Below, piece by piece: positions 34,389 to 43,893 of a stretch of DNA of 62,485 nt. Each line of letters opens with the position of its first letter. The first letter of the stretch is position 1. Location of the stretch: the NCBI RefSeq assembly GCF_900106785.1, contig NZ_LT629840.1:1-62485 (forward strand), written 5' to 3'. The notes below the pieces were generated by a model that was not told the origin of the DNA, did not search any database, and was given only the letters and a program-made list of their open reading frames with translations. Origin of the DNA: Prevotellamassilia timonensis. Its GTDB lineage: Bacteria > Bacteroidota > Bacteroidia > Bacteroidales > Bacteroidaceae. The position numbers were made by a program, and so were the translations under genes.

Positions 34389-36296
34389 ATGGAACAAGAC
34401 AAACCCTTCAAATATCTGCAACACATCAACTCGCCCGCCGACTTGCGCAAGCTGCGCGTTGACGAGCTGCCTGCCGTTTGCGATGAGTTGCGGCGCGACA
34501 TCATCAACGAGTTGGCCGACAACCCCGGCCACTTTGCATCGAGCCTGGGCACAGTTGAAATAACTGTGGCCATGCACTATGTGTACGACACGCCCTACGA
34601 CCGCATTGTGTGGGACGTGGGGCACCAAGCTTACGGGCACAAAATACTCACCGGACGACGCGACGCATTCCACACCAACCGCAAGCTGCACGGCATACGC
34701 CCATTTCCCTCGCCCCAAGAGAGCGAATATGACACCTTTGCCTGCGGCCACGCCTCAAACTCTATTTCGGCTGCCTTGGGCATGTCGCTCGCGGCCGTTA
34801 AAAAGGGGGAGGCCAACCGCCATGTGGTGGCGCTCATTGGCGATGGTTCGATGAGTGGCGGACTGGCCTTTGAGGGCCTTAACAATGTGTCGGACACACC
34901 CAACAACATGCTCATCATACTTAACGACAACCACATGAGCATCGACCGTGCTGTGGGCGGCATGAAGGAGTATTTGCTGCACTTGCACACAAGCAACTGG
35001 TACAACCGTATGCGTTTTTGCATATCACGCAAACTCACACAGTGGGGGCTGCTCAACGAGAGCCGGCGCCGGGCAGTGATACGCTTTAACAACTCTATCA
35101 AGTCGCTGCTGGCCAACCAGCAGAACATCTTCGAAGGGCTTAACATTCGCTATTTTGGCCCCACCGATGGGCATGATGTAATAGAATTGGTGCGCATTCT
35201 GCGCGAAATTAAGGACATGAAGGGGCCTAAGTTGCTGCACATTCACACGCACAAGGGCATGGGCTACAAGCCGGCCATGGAGAATGCCACCGTGTGGCAC
35301 GCCCCGGGCAAGTTCTGTGTTGAAAGCGGGCAACGCATTATCGAGAAGCCCTCAAAGCCACAACCGCCAAAGTTTCAGGACGTGTTCGGGCAGACGCTGC
35401 TCGAACTGGCAGAGCAAAATCCGCGCATTGTAGGCGTTACGCCGGCCATGCCCACAGGCTGCTCTATGAACATCTTGATGAAGGCCATGCCCGACCGTGC
35501 CTTTGATGTGGGCATAGCCGAGGGCCACGCTGTCACATTTTCGGCAGGTATGGCCAAAGAGGGCATTCAGCCTTTCTGCAACATTTATTCGGCCTTTGCA
35601 CAACGTGCCTACGACAATGTGATACACGACGCTGCCTTGCTCAACCTGCCAGTAGTACTGTGCCTTGACCGCGCCGGCCTTGTGGGCGAGGACGGCCCCA
35701 CACACCACGGGGCCTTCGACCTGGCGGCCTTGCGCCCCGTGCCCAACCTGACCATTGCCTCGCCCTACAACGAGGCTGAACTGCGCTGCCTCATGTACAC
35801 GGCACAACTGCCCGGCAAGGGTACCTTTGTCATACGCTATCCGCGCGGACGCGGCTCAATGGTTGACTGGCACTGTCCGCTCAAGGAGATTGCCGTAGGC
35901 CGGGGCCGCCAGCTCAAGCAAGGCACCGATGCTGCCGTCATCACCCTGGGCCCCATTGGCACCGAGGCGGCTAAAGCCATCAGCATGGCCGAAGCTGCCC
36001 GGCCGGGACTGAGCATAGCGCACTACGACTTGCGTTTTCTTAAACCGCTGGACGAGGAACTGCTGCACGAGGTAGGACGCCAATTCAAACGCGTGATTAC
36101 CATTGAGGACGGGGTGCGCATGGGGGGCATGGGTTCGGCCGTGATGGAGTGGTTTGCCGACCACGGCTACTCCCCCACTATCGTCCGTTTGGGATTGCCC
36201 GATGAGTTTGTTGAGCATGGCAGCGTGGGAGAATTGCGTCACATCGTAGGACTCGATGCCGACAGCATCTGCAAGGTTTTGCTCAACGAGCACTGA
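34389..36296 (+). CDS. dxs: 1-deoxy-D-xylulose-5-phosphate synthase
   Basis: A 635-residue thiamine-diphosphate enzyme joining pyruvate and glyceraldehyde 3-phosphate, the first step of the MEP isoprenoid pathway. It has [16 protein letters not shown], the cofactor motif [15 protein letters not shown]...NDN, then the C-terminal transketolase part with [29 protein letters not shown] and YPRGRG. The start [10 protein letters not shown] at 34389 fits family length. Confidence 0.95.
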   Translation: MEQDKPFKYLQHINSPADLRKLRVDELPAVCDELRRDIINELADNPGHFASSLGTVEITVAMHYVYDTPYDRIVWDVGHQAYGHKILTGRRDAFHTNRKLHGIRPFPSPQESEYDTFACGHASNSISAALGMSLAAVKKGEANRHVVALIGDGSMSGGLAFEGLNNVSDTPNNMLIILNDNHMSIDRAVGGMKEYLLHLHTSNWYNRMRFCISRKLTQWGLLNESRRRAVIRFNNSIKSLLANQQNIFEGLNIRYFGPTDGHDVIELVRILREIKDMKGPKLLHIHTHKGMGYKPAMENATVWHAPGKFCVESGQRIIEKPSKPQPPKFQDVFGQTLLELAEQNPRIVGVTPAMPTGCSMNILMKAMPDRAFDVGIAEGHAVTFSAGMAKEGIQPFCNIYSAFAQRAYDNVIHDAALLNLPVVLCLDRAGLVGEDGPTHHGAFDLAALRPVPNLTIASPYNEAELRCLMYTAQLPGKGTFVIRYPRGRGSMVDWHCPLKEIAVGRGRQLKQGTDAAVITLGPIGTEAAKAISMAEAARPGLSIAHYDLRFLKPLDEELLHEVGRQFKRVITIEDGVRMGGMGSAVMEWFADHGYSPTIVRLGLPDEFVEHGSVGELRHIVGLDADSICKVLLNEH

Positions 36297-36323
36297 TAGT
36301 TGTAAGGCATCACTGCATATTTT

Positions 36324-36589
36324 CCCGACGCGAGACGCGTCGCCCCCATTAGAGATTGCGTTTTGAGGTAGTGTTTTGTGCATGCGCCTGGTGGTAGCGC
36401 TTGGTGCTTGAAGAGACGCAAGCTCTAATGGGGGCGACGCGTCCCGCGTCGGGAAAATAAAAAGGAAAGGCGCCCCCCACTAAATAACTGCTGCACTATC
36501 ACCGACGCGAGACGCGTCGCCCCCATTAGAGATTGCGTTTTGAGGTTGCGTTTGGGCGCTTGGTGCTTGAAGAGACGCGTCGCCCCACC
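36324..36589. repeat. REP cluster after dxs: reverse, forward, reverse and a truncated reverse copy
   Basis: Reverse 36324-36354; forward 36424-36453 with reverse 36502-36531 around a centre GGGAAAATAAAAAGGAAAGG..TGCTGCACTATC; and a truncated reverse copy around 36572-36589. The same centre sits in the pair 60686-60791. The gap 36297-36652 contains nothing else. Confidence 0.88.
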
Positions 36590-36652
36590 CTAAATTTGTA
36601 ACGCGGGTTACACGGATAATTAAATCCATGTAACCCGCGTTAATTCGTGCAT

Positions 36653-37402
36653 TTAGTCCCAATCTTCCATTTCGTCCTCATCTCCCCCTGTTTTTGGTTC
36701 AGGGTCAATCAACCCCTCGTCTATCAAGTCGTTGATTGGCTTACTCAGACTACGGCGCAGCTCATCGCGATGCGACTGCAAGTTATTGAGTGCTTGGGCA
36801 TAAAGCGACTTCAACGCATCTTCGTCCTTATCGGGCCAATGCTGTTGCACCACCTCTTTTATACGCCCCGAAAGAATTGCAATATCGTTTATGCAGAACT
36901 CACAGCCACGTATAGTGCACTGCGATAAATCTCTTGACAAAGAAAGGAATTCGTCAATGTCCCAATCCTCGTATTCATATTTCGTTTCCAAATGCTCATA
37001 CGATCTCTGCGGCAAAGGTTCATTGGGCACCGTTTTAAGCCTCAACGACCATGACACGACTTTGACGCTTTTATTGCACGGGGTATGATACGCTATCACA
37101 TAGCCATCGAATACCGTACAGGTGCTAAACAACAAATCTATCGGCACATTACATACAATAACCGTTTGTGGCTCGTCATCGTCGCTCGAATAGCCTACAA
37201 ATGCCACGTAGCCCATACTGCGCATCAAGCAACAATAGTCTTTACAATTCTGAATGGCCTCTTCTCGCTTCAAGTAATCGAGTTGTGGAGAATGCCAATG
37301 ATCGCGGAAATAGATTACTGCCATACTGCCTATAAATGAGGCTCCTAACTCCTTTGCCCACTGATTTTGGGGGTCGAACACTACTGGATTGTTGTTTGTC
37401 AT
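36653..37402 (-). CDS. Unknown cytoplasmic protein
   Basis: A 249-residue protein that I do not recognise. No signal peptide or membrane segment is visible. The middle has hydrophobic beta-like stretches (MAVIYFRDHW, MGYVAFVGYSSDDDE, TVIVCNVPIDLLF) and the C-terminus is acidic (EPKTGGDEDEMEDWD). Cysteines cluster in CKDYCC and CTIRGCEFC. It precedes no clear partner on the same strand, although the unknown gene at 37505-38155 lies upstream in the same direction and may share its transcript. Start at 37402 (MTNNNPVVF) or 37444. Confidence 0.5.
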   Translation of the reverse strand: MTNNNPVVFDPQNQWAKELGASFIGSMAVIYFRDHWHSPQLDYLKREEAIQNCKDYCCLMRSMGYVAFVGYSSDDDEPQTVIVCNVPIDLLFSTCTVFDGYVIAYHTPCNKSVKVVSWSLRLKTVPNEPLPQRSYEHLETKYEYEDWDIDEFLSLSRDLSQCTIRGCEFCINDIAILSGRIKEVVQQHWPDKDEDALKSLYAQALNNLQSHRDELRRSLSKPINDLIDEGLIDPEPKTGGDEDEMEDWD

Positions 37403-37440
37403 GTTATTTGATTGTGTTAAGTAAGTATTAGTACGCATGA

Positions 37441-37611
37441 TCAACGTTCATCCTAAACAGATCTGGCGTGATGTGCATAATTTCGTTCATTGTGAAATCT
37501 TTCATCAAGTTAATGAATGCCACGGATCGGCATCAACGTTCATCCTAAACAGGTCTGGCGTGATGTGCATAATTTCGTCCATTGTGAAATCTTCCATCAA
37601 GTTAATGAATG
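37441..37611. repeat. 79-bp direct repeat covering the 3' end of the gene at 37505-38155
   Basis: Copies 37441-37519 and 37533-37611 differ at three positions and are spaced by 92 nt. The right copy encodes the last residues of the unknown protein. The left copy starts inside its end and runs into the downstream spacer in another frame. It looks like a partial tandem duplication or the relic of a deleted paralogue. Confidence 0.85.
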
Positions 37612-38155
37612 ACCAACAGATTGGCAGGTGGTACTGCTGACGCAGTTCTTTCCACTCATCATTCAAGTCGTCATCGGACTTTAACATGGTGTGTCCCCAA
37701 TCAGCAGCTTCGCTACGCAGTTGATCCTCGCACTTGCGGAAGTGATAGTCGTGCAGAATGACGGTTGTGGCATGGCGCCAGGTTCTTAACATCTCGTCCA
37801 AGCAATATTTGCCACCTGTGCGGCAAAGTTTGCACGCTTCGTCGGGATAGTGGCAGCTATGTTCGGGTTCGGGACAGGACTTTAACCAGTCTTTTATACC
37901 CAATCCCAAACTTACAGTGCCCTTTATAATGTATCGGCGTAGAACGGCAGATTTCCGCTCTTGGTATCTTCGTCTCGCACGCAATGCCTCAGCCACAGCA
38001 TATTCGAGCGAACATTCCGTAAGTTCCGCCACCCGCTTGTTAAGCTTGGTTACATGGGCCACCTCCTCGGGGGTAAAAGTTGAATGCGCTTGCCACGCTT
38101 TTGAAACATACATGCTTCTTCTAAACAATTCGTAGTTCACAGGAATTCTTGTCAT
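37505..38155 (-). CDS. Unknown protein with a cysteine cluster
   Basis: A 216-residue protein of unknown family. It is mostly helical and charged. One segment has a possible metal-binding cluster (SCPEPEHSCHYPDEACKLCRTGGKYC, with six Cys and two His in about 30 residues). No signal peptide is seen. The 3' 79 bp are duplicated just downstream, which suggests that the end of the gene was rearranged. Together with the unknown gene at 36653-37402 it forms a small two-gene group bordered by REP repeats, consistent with accessory DNA. Confidence 0.5.
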   Translation of the reverse strand: MTRIPVNYELFRRSMYVSKAWQAHSTFTPEEVAHVTKLNKRVAELTECSLEYAVAEALRARRRYQERKSAVLRRYIIKGTVSLGLGIKDWLKSCPEPEHSCHYPDEACKLCRTGGKYCLDEMLRTWRHATTVILHDYHFRKCEDQLRSEAADWGHTMLKSDDDLNDEWKELRQQYHLPICWSFINLMEDFTMDEIMHITPDLFRMNVDADPWHSLT

Positions 38156-38414
38156 AAACGATTAATTTTGTTTTTGCTCACAACTCTATATAGTACTTTG
38201 TCTTGCGTATTTCAAAAAACGCTGTAATATTTTTCATTTGCGCTGCTATTCTTGGCGTACGCGCTTTGCACGTTATGTCGTACTACGTTGATAATCAGAC
38301 ATTTAATAAGAGCAAGGGGAAATACGAACAAACGCAGTATTTTTTGACGAACGCGTGTGCAAGTGGCATCTACCCGTATGGGGGTGCTGGCCGCAAGCAA
38401 TGGGTAATGAAAAT

Positions 38415-38451
38415 CCCCTCATAGCACCCAGCAAGGGGGTGATATGAGGGG
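38415..38451. terminator. GC-rich hairpin downstream of the GH20 gene
   Basis: CCCCTCATagCACCC (38415-38429) pairs with GGGGTGatATGAGGGG (38436-38451). It lies 45 nt past the hexosaminidase stop on the minus strand. The minus-strand continuation GATTTTC has a short T stretch, so termination is plausible. The gap 38156-38495 has no other convincing feature. Confidence 0.6.
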
Positions 38452-38495
38452 AGAACGGGGTATATCTTATCAACTAATGCTGCAGAGGCAGCTGA

Positions 38496-40667
38496 TCAAT
38501 ACTGCATAGAGAAGGTGATGCCACGGCGCATCATGTCCTTGAGTACAGGCGAGAGGCGCTTGAGGAAACCCTCCCACGAGCGTGATGCAACAGGGCTCCA
38601 ACCCACCTCGGCAAGCGCCAAAGCACGTGGGTAGGCCTGGTAGTAAATGCGCTCGGGGGTGTTGATGCACTCGCTCCACAATGTGCCGGCCACACCAAAC
38701 AGGTTGTTCTGCTCGAAGTCAGAGCCCATACCCCAGGCCGGGTCGAGCTCGTAGGTGCGCTTGAGCGGAATGATGGGCATGCCCCAATTTACCTCGGGCA
38801 TATCGCCCGGCGCCATGGGATAGTCGAAGTAGCAATGCTCGCCGGGGCAAAGCATGATTTTGGCATTATTTGCCACCGCAGCCTCGAGCGCGCGCTTGGT
38901 CAGCCCGTGACGCCAAGCAAAGGTGACGCAGCCGGGTTGTATCTTCTTGAAATCGGTTTCGTACCAGAACATGGGTGTCTTGCCATACTTGGTGCGCAGG
39001 GTGTCAATCACGCGGTTAAACATGTACTCCTGCAAGCGCCAATTTTCAGAGCGGTCGGTAGTGGTTATGCCGAGCTGGCGTTTCAGAGCCTGGCACTTGG
39101 GGCAGTCTGTCCAGCAGTTGAGTGCGGGATTGCCTGCCTCGTCACCCCCAAGGTGTATGTAGGGCGACGGGAAGATGTCGGCCAGCTCCTTGAACACATT
39201 GCCAAGGAACTCGAAAGTAAATTCGCTGCCTGGGCATAGCAATTCGTTCGACACGCCACAAGTGGTGCGTATGGGCACTTGCTTGGCGCCACAGGTGAGC
39301 TCTGGAAACACGTGAATGGCTGCCACCTCGTGGCCGGGCATTTCGATTTCGGGCACTACCTGTATGTGGTATTGCGCGGCGTAATCTACAAACTCGCGCA
39401 TCTGCTTCTGCGTATAGTATCCCGATATGGGCACCATCATGTCGTCCATGCCCACACGGGCCGAAGCCTGCGCCGTGAGTTCGGGATATTTCTTTATTTC
39501 GATGCGCCATGCCTGGTCATCTGTCAGGTGAAGGTGAATGGTATTGTACTTGTAACGGGCCATCTCGGGCACGAATGCCTTCAACTCATCAAAGGGTATG
39601 AAGGTGCGGCATGGGTCGAGCATCAGCTCGCGTATGTGGGTGCGCGGCTGGTCGGCTATGCGCAACTGCGGAATGCTCTCGCAGCAGGCCGATGTGCCGT
39701 TGCCACGCAGCAGCTGGTCGAAGGTCATCAGACCATAGAACACGCCACGCGCCGTGCGCCCTTGAATAGTCACTCCCTTTTCGCTGACTACAAGCGTGTA
39801 AGCCTCATCGTCTGCCAAACTTGTGTCTATACCCAGTGTGAGGGTGGCCTTGCCGGCTATAACAGGGTTCTTAACCTTTGGCAAGCGTTCGCGCAGCAAG
39901 CGCTCGGCCTGCACGCATTCGTTGGCCAACCCATCGGCTGCCATCACCTCCCACAGGCGGTTCACGCTGAGGGGGTTGCCGCCAGTCATTTCAAGATGGG
40001 CGGGCACTGGCACAAGTGCTTCGGCAGGGTTGCACAAGCGGTTGTCATTGTCGGGTGTGCCGAAGAAACGGTTCCAACCCTCAGCGCGCCGGTATTTCAT
40101 TTCGCTGCCACGCGGCACAACGAGCTTCACCTTTTTACGGTCTATGCCTTCAAAGGTGGAGGCCGAAGCTACAGGGGGCACAGCCGAGTTGACACGCAGC
40201 GTGCGCAGTCCGCTCAACCGGGCAAAGGCGAACTCGCCCAACGTGGGGGTGCCGTTAATTGTGATGTCGCGCAGCTTGGTGCAACCCGAAAAGGCTGCAT
40301 CGCCCACACGGGTTAGCGTTTTGGGCAGTTCGATGCTGTTGAGTGCAGTACAGGCAAAGAAAGCCTGCGAACCGATACTGCGCACATTTTCGGGCAGCAC
40401 AACCTGTTCGAGCACATGACGCGAGTGAAAGGCATTATTGGGTATGGCCTCGCAATCGGCCGAACCGAGGTCGATGCTGCGTAATTGATAGCACAAGTCG
40501 CGTAACTGGCGAAAGTCGGAGTTGCCACCTGTCGACAGTTTGCCAGTCAACTTGACATTGGTGGCAGCTGCCTTTTGCACAGCATTGAGTTCGTTCATGC
40601 TGGCCACAGTTTGAGCCGCCACCGAGAGCGACAGCAGCGACATGGCCAGTGTGAGTAATCGTTTCAT
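38496..40667 (-). CDS. GH20 beta-N-acetylhexosaminidase with BspA-type leucine-rich repeats
   Basis: A 723-residue secreted glycosidase removing terminal GlcNAc/GalNAc, probably from host or microbial glycans. It has a signal peptide (MKRLLTLAMSLLSLSVAAQ), residues about 40-190 as LRR_5/BspA repeats (IGSQAFFACTALNSIELP, VGDAAFSGCTKLRDITI), then a GH20b domain (about 215-330) and the catalytic barrel with the D509-E510 pair in YIHLGGDEAGN. LRRs at the N-terminus of a GH20 are uncommon and may anchor or target it. The start is at MKR (40667); MLM two codons earlier is possible. Confidence 0.92.
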   Translation of the reverse strand: MKRLLTLAMSLLSLSVAAQTVASMNELNAVQKAAATNVKLTGKLSTGGNSDFRQLRDLCYQLRSIDLGSADCEAIPNNAFHSRHVLEQVVLPENVRSIGSQAFFACTALNSIELPKTLTRVGDAAFSGCTKLRDITINGTPTLGEFAFARLSGLRTLRVNSAVPPVASASTFEGIDRKKVKLVVPRGSEMKYRRAEGWNRFFGTPDNDNRLCNPAEALVPVPAHLEMTGGNPLSVNRLWEVMAADGLANECVQAERLLRERLPKVKNPVIAGKATLTLGIDTSLADDEAYTLVVSEKGVTIQGRTARGVFYGLMTFDQLLRGNGTSACCESIPQLRIADQPRTHIRELMLDPCRTFIPFDELKAFVPEMARYKYNTIHLHLTDDQAWRIEIKKYPELTAQASARVGMDDMMVPISGYYTQKQMREFVDYAAQYHIQVVPEIEMPGHEVAAIHVFPELTCGAKQVPIRTTCGVSNELLCPGSEFTFEFLGNVFKELADIFPSPYIHLGGDEAGNPALNCWTDCPKCQALKRQLGITTTDRSENWRLQEYMFNRVIDTLRTKYGKTPMFWYETDFKKIQPGCVTFAWRHGLTKRALEAAVANNAKIMLCPGEHCYFDYPMAPGDMPEVNWGMPIIPLKRTYELDPAWGMGSDFEQNNLFGVAGTLWSECINTPERIYYQAYPRALALAEVGWSPVASRSWEGFLKRLSPVLKDMMRRGITFSMQY

Positions 40668-40703
40668 AAGCAAATGGTATGTGGGGTTAGCAGGTTTTCA
40701 ATA

Positions 40704-41117
40704 TCAGAATTTTACAATGCGGCTGCCGTCCTCTTGTTCGGCAATCTCCACTTTCAGGGCATCACCTGGCAGGAGTTCTTCAATGAGTTCGGGCCATTCT
40801 ATAAAGCACACTGCTCCTGAATAGAAGTAGTCCTCATAACCCATGTCGTACACCTCATCAAGTTTCTTGATGCGGTAAAAGTCGAAGTGATAAATGAGTT
40901 CGCCAGTAGTTTCTGAACGGTATTCGTTGACGATGCTAAAGGTGGGCGAATTTACCACTTCGGTCACCCCGAGAGCCTCGCACACTGCCTTTATAAATGT
41001 GGTTTTACCAGCACCCATTTTGCCGTAAAAAGCAAACACCGTATTCTGATCCATGGCCTCGACAAAAGCCTTGGCCGCGTTGTCAATGTCGTTGAGCGAC
41101 GTTATTTTAATTTCCAT
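40704..41117 (-). CDS. tsaE: tRNA threonylcarbamoyladenosine biosynthesis ATPase TsaE
   Basis: A 137-residue P-loop protein needed with TsaB, TsaC and TsaD for the t6A modification of tRNAs reading ANN codons. Walker A is [15 protein letters not shown], followed by [11 protein letters not shown] and [13 protein letters not shown]...FIEWPE. A MITE whose end carries a minus-strand TAATTTTG box starts 27 nt upstream of the ATG and may supply its promoter. Confidence 0.95.
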   Translation of the reverse strand: MEIKITSLNDIDNAAKAFVEAMDQNTVFAFYGKMGAGKTTFIKAVCEALGVTEVVNSPTFSIVNEYRSETTGELIYHFDFYRIKKLDEVYDMGYEDYFYSGAVCFIEWPELIEELLPGDALKVEIAEQEDGSRIVKF

Positions 41118-41143
41118 AGTTCCTTATGTTATTTACACTACTT

Positions 41144-41328
41144 AAGTAGGTGTTCAAAATTATTTTATATAATCAGTAGGTGTCATTTTCACATTGAAAG
41201 CACATTCTCGAGGTACATCTGTTTCCTTCGGCCTCGGTCACATAGCCCGCTATGCTCCCTCACCCGAAGGGAACATCTGCACCCCGATAATGCACTTTCA
41301 ATGTAAAAATAATTTTGAACACCTACTT
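41144..41328. mobile_element. MITE copy 1
   Basis: A 185-bp element with inverted ends AAGTAGGTGTTCAAAATTA... and ...TAATTTTGAACACCTACTT. A second inner pair (TTTTCACATTGAAAG / CTTTCAATGTAAAAAT) makes the inverted repeats extend about 60 bp. There is no reading frame. Both ends carry an outward-facing TAATTTTG: 41155-41162 toward tsaE, about 41309-41316 toward the 3' end of cysC. Confidence 0.85.
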
Positions 41329-41920
41329 ATTTTATGTTCAATAGTTGCAGCAACTGCGCCACGCTCTCCTCGAGCGAAAGTTTTGAGGTGTCGAGGCTCA
41401 GTGCCGGGTGCTGCGGGGCCTCGAAGGGTGCCGATATGCCCGTAAAGTTCTTTACCTCGCCACGGCGTGCACGCGCATAAAGGCCCTTCACATCACGACG
41501 CTCACACTCCTCTATCGGGGTGGATATGAATATTTCCTTAAAGTCGTCCTTGCCAATGATGTGCTGCGCTAAATTTCGCAAGTCCTCTGTCGGACTCACA
41601 AAGGCCGCTATGGTAATGATGCCGGTGTCGACAAAGAGTTTGGCCACCTCGGCCACACGACGTATATTTTCACGACGGTCGTCGGCCGAGAAACCCAAGT
41701 TGGCATTGATGCCGGTGCGTATGTTGTCGCCATCGAGTATGCGGCACAGCAGACCGCGCTTTTGTAACTCGCGCTCCAGGGCTATGGCCACAGTGCTCTT
41801 GCCACTGCCGCTAAGCCCGGTAAACCACAGCATCACGCCTTTTTGCCCGAGCAGTTGCTCTTTGTCGTGGCGCGACAGCATGCGGTCGAATATGGGATAT
41901 ATGTTATCTTGTGTACTCAT
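41327..41920 (-). CDS. cysC: Adenylylsulfate kinase
   Basis: A 197-residue kinase converting APS to PAPS. Walker A is [14 protein letters not shown], then LDGDNIRTGINANLGFSADDRRENIRR and FVSPTEDLRNLAQ, then GLYARARRGEVKNFTGISAPFE. There are no cysD, cysN or cysH genes beside it; it is bounded on each side by a MITE. The MITE on its 5' side places a TAATTTTG box 12 nt before the ATG, leaving little room for a leader. Standing alone it may serve sulfation or be a moved gene. Confidence 0.93.
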   Translation of the reverse strand: MSTQDNIYPIFDRMLSRHDKEQLLGQKGVMLWFTGLSGSGKSTVAIALERELQKRGLLCRILDGDNIRTGINANLGFSADDRRENIRRVAEVAKLFVDTGIITIAAFVSPTEDLRNLAQHIIGKDDFKEIFISTPIEECERRDVKGLYARARRGEVKNFTGISAPFEAPQHPALSLDTSKLSLEESVAQLLQLLNIK

Positions 41921-42139
41921 AAGTAGGTGTTCAAAATTATTTTATACAATCAGCAGGTGCCATTTTCACATTGAAAGCACATTCTCAAGACGCATCTGTC
42001 CCCTTCGGCCTCGGTCACATAGCCCGCTATGACCCCCTTCGGTTCCCCCGTTATCGGGGGACAGAAACCCTCACCCGAAGGGAACATCTGCGCCCCGATA
42101 ATGCACTTTCAATGTAAAAATAATTTTGAACACCTACTT
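41921..42139. mobile_element. MITE copy 2
   Basis: A 219-bp relative of the MITE at 41144, same ends and inner repeats, plus about 34 nt of extra sequence in the middle (a CCCCCGTTATCGGGGG hairpin). Outward-facing TAATTTTG boxes lie at 41932-41939 (toward cysC) and near 42120 (toward the 3' end of the DMT gene). With copy 1 it brackets cysC like a composite transposon. Confidence 0.85.
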
Positions 42140-42178
42140 TATGTTGCAAAGGTAGTGATATATATGTCAATTAGGGCG

Positions 42179-43129
42179 TTAGCGCCACCTTATTTTCTTT
42201 ATAATGAGCCTTCCGCGCCTTACCACCCTCACATTGGCCAGGGCACGGCGCAACTTGTCGTCGAGTATAATCATGATAACCGAAAGCAATATGAGCATTA
42301 TGCCACAAGCTATGCGCAGGGTCATCACCTCGCCAAACAGCATTATGCCCAGCACCGCGGCAGTTACCGGCTCGAGCGCACCCATTATGGCCGTTGGGGT
42401 GGAGCCTATGCAACGTATGGCCATAGCCATAAACACGAGCGATATGACCGTTGGCACCAAACCGAGGGTGAGGGCCATGCCCCATTGCATGGGCGTGTGC
42501 AGCATTTGCAGTTCGCCCGTGGGGGTTAGCAGGGCGTAGAGGGTGAGGCACACCAAACAGCTCGACATGGCATAAAAGGTGAGTTTGACACTCGACATCA
42601 CAATGCCGCTGCGGTTTACCACAATGATGTAAATGGCATAGCTGAGGGCCGAAACGAGTATGAGCACAATGCCCATCAGCGCTATGGCGCGCCCGCTGTC
42701 GTCCTTGTAGAGCAAGGCTATGCCACCCACCGTAAGCAGCATGGCAAGCAGCGAAGGCCATTTGAGCCGTTCCTTGAAAAAGAAGGCCATCAGCATGGCC
42801 GTAAACACTGGGTAGGCAAACACCAGGGTGGCGGCCACACCTGCCGACATGTAATGAAAGCTCAGAAAGTAGGTGAGCGACGACACGGCAAACACCGCAC
42901 CTAACAAGCTCAACACCTTGCCCTCCCTGCGTGTGATGGCAAAACGCTTGCGCTGCACCAGCATGAGCAGGCCAAGCATGACCGACCCGAACAAGAAACG
43001 GTAAAACAACACGCTGTTGGAGTTGTAACCGTCTTGATACAAATACTTGGCACAAATGGGGTTCACGCCATAGCTCACAGCAGCTATGCAACCGTACAGG
43101 TAGCCCTTAAGATGTTGGCTCATATTCAT
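42179..43129 (-). CDS. EamA/DMT-family transporter
   Basis: A 316-residue inner-membrane protein with ten predicted helices in two EamA repeats (about 10-140 and 155-290), the layout of drug/metabolite exporters. The substrate cannot be told from the sequence. The N-terminus YLYGCIAAVSYGVNPICAKYLYQDG is typical of this group in Bacteroidales. Starts at 43129 (MNMSQH) and 43123 (MSQH) are equally likely. Confidence 0.87.
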   Translation of the reverse strand: MNMSQHLKGYLYGCIAAVSYGVNPICAKYLYQDGYNSNSVLFYRFLFGSVMLGLLMLVQRKRFAITRREGKVLSLLGAVFAVSSLTYFLSFHYMSAGVAATLVFAYPVFTAMLMAFFFKERLKWPSLLAMLLTVGGIALLYKDDSGRAIALMGIVLILVSALSYAIYIIVVNRSGIVMSSVKLTFYAMSSCLVCLTLYALLTPTGELQMLHTPMQWGMALTLGLVPTVISLVFMAMAIRCIGSTPTAIMGALEPVTAAVLGIMLFGEVMTLRIACGIMLILLSVIMIILDDKLRRALANVRVVRRGRLIIKKIRWR

Positions 43130-43209
43130 AAATTATACATTTAACGGGCGCAAAGTTACGCCGAAATGCAAGAAAAAAGCCATATCGATGCAAAAAAAGC
43201 CGCGTTTTG

Positions 43210-43240
43210 TTTGCAAGTAAAATAAAAAGACGTAATTTTG
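43210..43240 (+). promoter_or_regulatory. Consensus promoter of tRNA-Pro
   Basis: TTTG (43210-43213), exactly 19 nt, then TAATTTTG (43233-43240), 12 nt before the tRNA. It is one of the two best consensus promoters in the window. Confidence 0.85.
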
Positions 43241-43251
43241 CACTCGCAATT

Positions 43252-43326
43252 CGGGGTGTAGCTCAGCCCGGTTAGAGTACGCGTCTGGGGGGCGTGTGGT
43301 CGCTGGTTCGAATCCAGTCACCCCGA
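43252..43326 (+). tRNA. tRNA-Pro (anticodon GGG)
   Basis: A complete cloverleaf: acceptor CGGGGTG/CACCCCG, discriminator A, D arm GCTC..GAGT, anticodon arm CGCGT-CTGGGGG-GCGTG with anticodon GGG, T arm GCTGG-TTCGAAT-CCAGT. CCA is not encoded. It reads CCC and CCU. Confidence 0.95.
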
Positions 43327-43456
43327 CTGAATTGTGTAAGACAGTCAATCAACACTTGTTGGTTGACTGCTTTTTTTGTTACGCACACAGCTTGCCAACG
43401 GCAGTTTTTGCGTAAGTTTGCAACAAAATATTTCCATCTTTACCACAGCACGCTAC

Positions 43457-43888
43457 ATGAACAGCGAAGAGACCATTTTAAGATTGCAGCATAAAGGCAT
43501 CAAGCCTACCGCCAACCGCATATTGGTATACCGCACACTTTGCCAAAAAGCATCGCCCCTAAGCCTTACCAACTTAGAGGCGATGATGCCAACCATGGAC
43601 AAGTCGAGCATATTCAGAGTGCTATCGCTCTTTTTACAACACGACGTGGTGCACGCCTTTGAGGACGGACGAGGCATCATAAACTACGAACTGTGCAACG
43701 AACAAGGGACTTGCGACCACCACGACAGCCACCTGCACTTTTATTGCGAACACTGCCAACGCTCCTTTTGCCTTGACAACGTGCAACTGTCCGACTTCAA
43801 CCTGCCCGAAGGCTTCTGTGCCCACGACTTTTCATTCGTCATCAAAGGTCTGTGTCCCCAATGTGCCAAGAGGCAGCACAAAGGCTGA
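43457..43888 (+). CDS. Fur-family metal-dependent repressor
   Basis: A 143-residue regulator with the winged-helix half (GIKPTANRILVYRTL..., MDKSSIFRVLSLFLQHDVVHAF) and the metal/dimer half (CDHHDSHLHFYCEHCQRSFCLD and CPQC). Two CxxC pairs indicate a structural zinc. Whether it senses Fe, Zn or peroxide cannot be told, and PerR, Zur and Fur remain possible. The ATG at 43457 lies behind the tRNA-Pro gene, and a longer frame back to 43376 is not supported by family length. Confidence 0.85.
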   Translation: MNSEETILRLQHKGIKPTANRILVYRTLCQKASPLSLTNLEAMMPTMDKSSIFRVLSLFLQHDVVHAFEDGRGIINYELCNEQGTCDHHDSHLHFYCEHCQRSFCLDNVQLSDFNLPEGFCAHDFSFVIKGLCPQCAKRQHKG

Positions 43889-43893
43889 ATACA

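Noticed and set aside
38203-38424. 73-codon plus-strand frame with a signal-like start
   Set aside because: Weak start context, no homology recognised, and it ends in a terminator hairpin.
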